Positions 5,505 through 6,490 of a DNA stretch of 6,490 nucleotides are shown here, in pieces. The notes below the pieces were generated by a model. The model made no database searches. It had not been told where the DNA came from and saw nothing but the letters and a program-made list of their open reading frames with translations. A program made the translations under genes and the position numbers. Source of the stretch: Anaerolineales bacterium (GTDB lineage: Bacteria; Chloroflexota; Anaerolineae; Anaerolineales; Villigracilaceae); contig JAICRQ010000203.1 of the NCBI GenBank assembly GCA_025966435.1, positions 1 to 6,490 of the forward strand. Direction: 5' to 3'. Positions within the stretch are counted from its first letter, which is position 1. The number at the start of each line of letters is the position of its first letter.

Positions 5505-6490
5505 CTGGTTCAACACTGTTACAAATGTTTCCACCATTTTCTCGATATTGATCTCTTCCTTTACGATCCGATGGGATTCCGCACCCATCCTCCGCAGACG
5601 CGCTACATCCGATAGCGCGTCTTTCATTGTCGAGAGAAGTGATTCGAAATGATCAGGTGGGACTTGCCAGCCGTTCTCGTTGCGGACAAGATCGTCCTGT
5701 GTGCCATCCCCTTGTGCGACGATTACCGGTAACCCGTAACTCATCGCCTCCTGGACGGCAAGCCCACCCGTCCCTGGCAGGACGAAGAGATCCGCTTCGA
5801 GGAAATAAGGTTTTAACTCTGCGCCTTGCCTGGCTCCCACAAACTCCGCGGCAGGATAGATATTCCTGGCGAGCGACTCCAGGTTCTTGCGCTCCGGCCC
5901 ATCACCGACAATGATGAGGCGTGGAGTTGTGTCTAGTTGCGCGCAGGCTTTTAGTAAAAAGTCAACTCGCTTGCGAGCCTGTAGTCTACCAACGAAAAGA
6001 ATTGTGACATGGTCCAGGGCCAATGGTCGATTGTCAGGCTTGAAAACTGGCGGTGGAGAGACAGCATTATGCGCGACGAAAATCTTTTCGCGTGGAAAAC
6101 CGAGCGCAGCATACTCATCTGCACCGCGCTGACTATAGACAATCATGGCATCAAATTGATTGAGAAAGGAGATTCTTCTCTGCTTTCGAAATCCGCGGAC
6201 CGGAGGCGAGCCCAACCCCCAGCCGATGACGGGGCTCCCTTGTCCGTGCATCCATTTCACTGCGGCGGGCGTGGAGAGATAGCGTGGGTTTGCTTCCACG
6301 ATCAGCGCGTCTGGCTTCAGTTTTCTGAGCCAGTCGAGGAGCCCAAGTTGATAGCAAAGGTAAATGGAGCCATCAAAAAAGTGAAGATTCCTCCCCAACG
6401 TGTAGTTGGTAATTTTTAATTGGTTGGTGGTCGTAATGCCTTCACTGGGACGCGGCAACCCTGTAAACAGACTCATCCCTCCATCACAGA
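5490..6490 (-). CDS. GT4-family glycosyltransferase (partial, N-terminus off window)
   Basis: About 333 residues of a GT-B fold glycosyltransferase are visible; they would transfer a sugar from a nucleotide donor to a glycan or lipid acceptor in the cytoplasm. Numbering from the Met at 6476: the end of the N-terminal domain includes KPDALIVEANPRYLST (54-69), the linker HNAV (136-139), and the donor domain begins VTILFVGRLQARKRVDFLL (157-175) with R164 and K169. LIIVGDGPERKNLESLA follows, then PGTGGLAVQEAMSYGLPVIV (234-253) with Glu243. The first Glu of the common E-x7-E motif is Gly235 here. The frame remains open to the window edge, and the Met at 6476 has a GGAGG only one base away, too close to work. 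The true start therefore probably lies beyond 6490. Substrate is unknown; envelope or exopolysaccharide synthesis is likely. Confidence 0.87.
   Translation of the reverse strand, partial: CDGGMSLFTGLPRPSEGITTTNQLKITNYTLGRNLHFFDGSIYLCYQLGLLDWLRKLKPDALIVEANPRYLSTPAAVKWMHGQGSPVIGWGLGSPPVRGFRKQRRISFLNQFDAMIVYSQRGADEYAALGFPREKIFVAHNAVSPPPVFKPDNRPLALDHVTILFVGRLQARKRVDFLLKACAQLDTTPRLIIVGDGPERKNLESLARNIYPAAEFVGARQGAELKPYFLEADLFVLPGTGGLAVQEAMSYGLPVIVAQGDGTQDDLVRNENGWQVPPDHFESLLSTMKDALSDVARLRRMGAESHRIVKEEINIEKMVETFVTVLNQLCSE

Noticed and set aside
6462..6476. ATG at 6476 as the true start of the glycosyltransferase.
   Set aside because: GGAGG lies one base away, too close, the frame is open to the edge, and the protein lacks the usual N-terminal strand of the GT-B fold.
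1..6490. CRISPR array, prophage, or a new defence system.
   Set aside because: No spaced direct repeats, no phage, transposase or nuclease genes were found; the hicA-like gene is the only defence-related candidate.

Overview
The window looks like chromosomal DNA of a Gram-positive-like or monoderm environmental bacterium, most plausibly Chloroflexota (Anaerolineae-like). That placement is inferred from recalled resemblance of the proteins (BtuF-like lipoprotein, ComEC with an 'ISGFNI' motif, HicA, STAS and GT4/GT87 proteins) and of the 'GTCATTGCGAG' repeat; no search was run. Overall it is ordinary mid-GC coding DNA, with one unusually readable regulatory region and several small oddities.

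Left part (1-1823), all leftward. A glycosyltransferase-87-type membrane protein (675-1823) ends where a B12 control region begins. A strong sigma-70-type promoter lies inside the 3' end of that gene (685-713). A cobalamin riboswitch follows (550-667), with visible closing helices, B12 box and an L5/L13 kissing pair. Next come a possible antiterminator helix (508-548) and an intrinsic terminator (482-510). A 129-bp inverted-repeat-flanked repeat element (344-472) sits in the remaining leader. The leader then reaches the start of a B12-binding-type ABC transporter lipoprotein (1-324, cut by the window edge). The arrangement implies that B12 uptake is shut off when cobalamin is plentiful.

Middle (1824-5022). 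A roughly 500-bp spacer has no convincing gene but carries several inverted repeats, a leftward terminator-like hairpin and a rightward extended -10 promoter (2212-2220). The promoter probably serves a small HicA-family toxin-like gene with no visible HicB partner (2329-2568). Three bases later comes a full-length comEC (2572-5022), the DNA-uptake channel. Its C-terminal metallo-beta-lactamase-like domain has lost every recognisable metal-ligand position.

Right part (5023-6490). An AT-rich hairpin immediately follows comEC. Next is a STAS-domain protein (5103-5504), probably an anti-sigma-factor-antagonist-like regulator. Its 3' end overlaps by 15 bp that of a convergent GT4 glycosyltransferase whose N-terminus runs off the right edge. 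The genes do not form one pathway: they comprise B12 uptake, glycan synthesis, competence and signalling. I saw no CRISPR, tRNA, rRNA, transposase or prophage gene.
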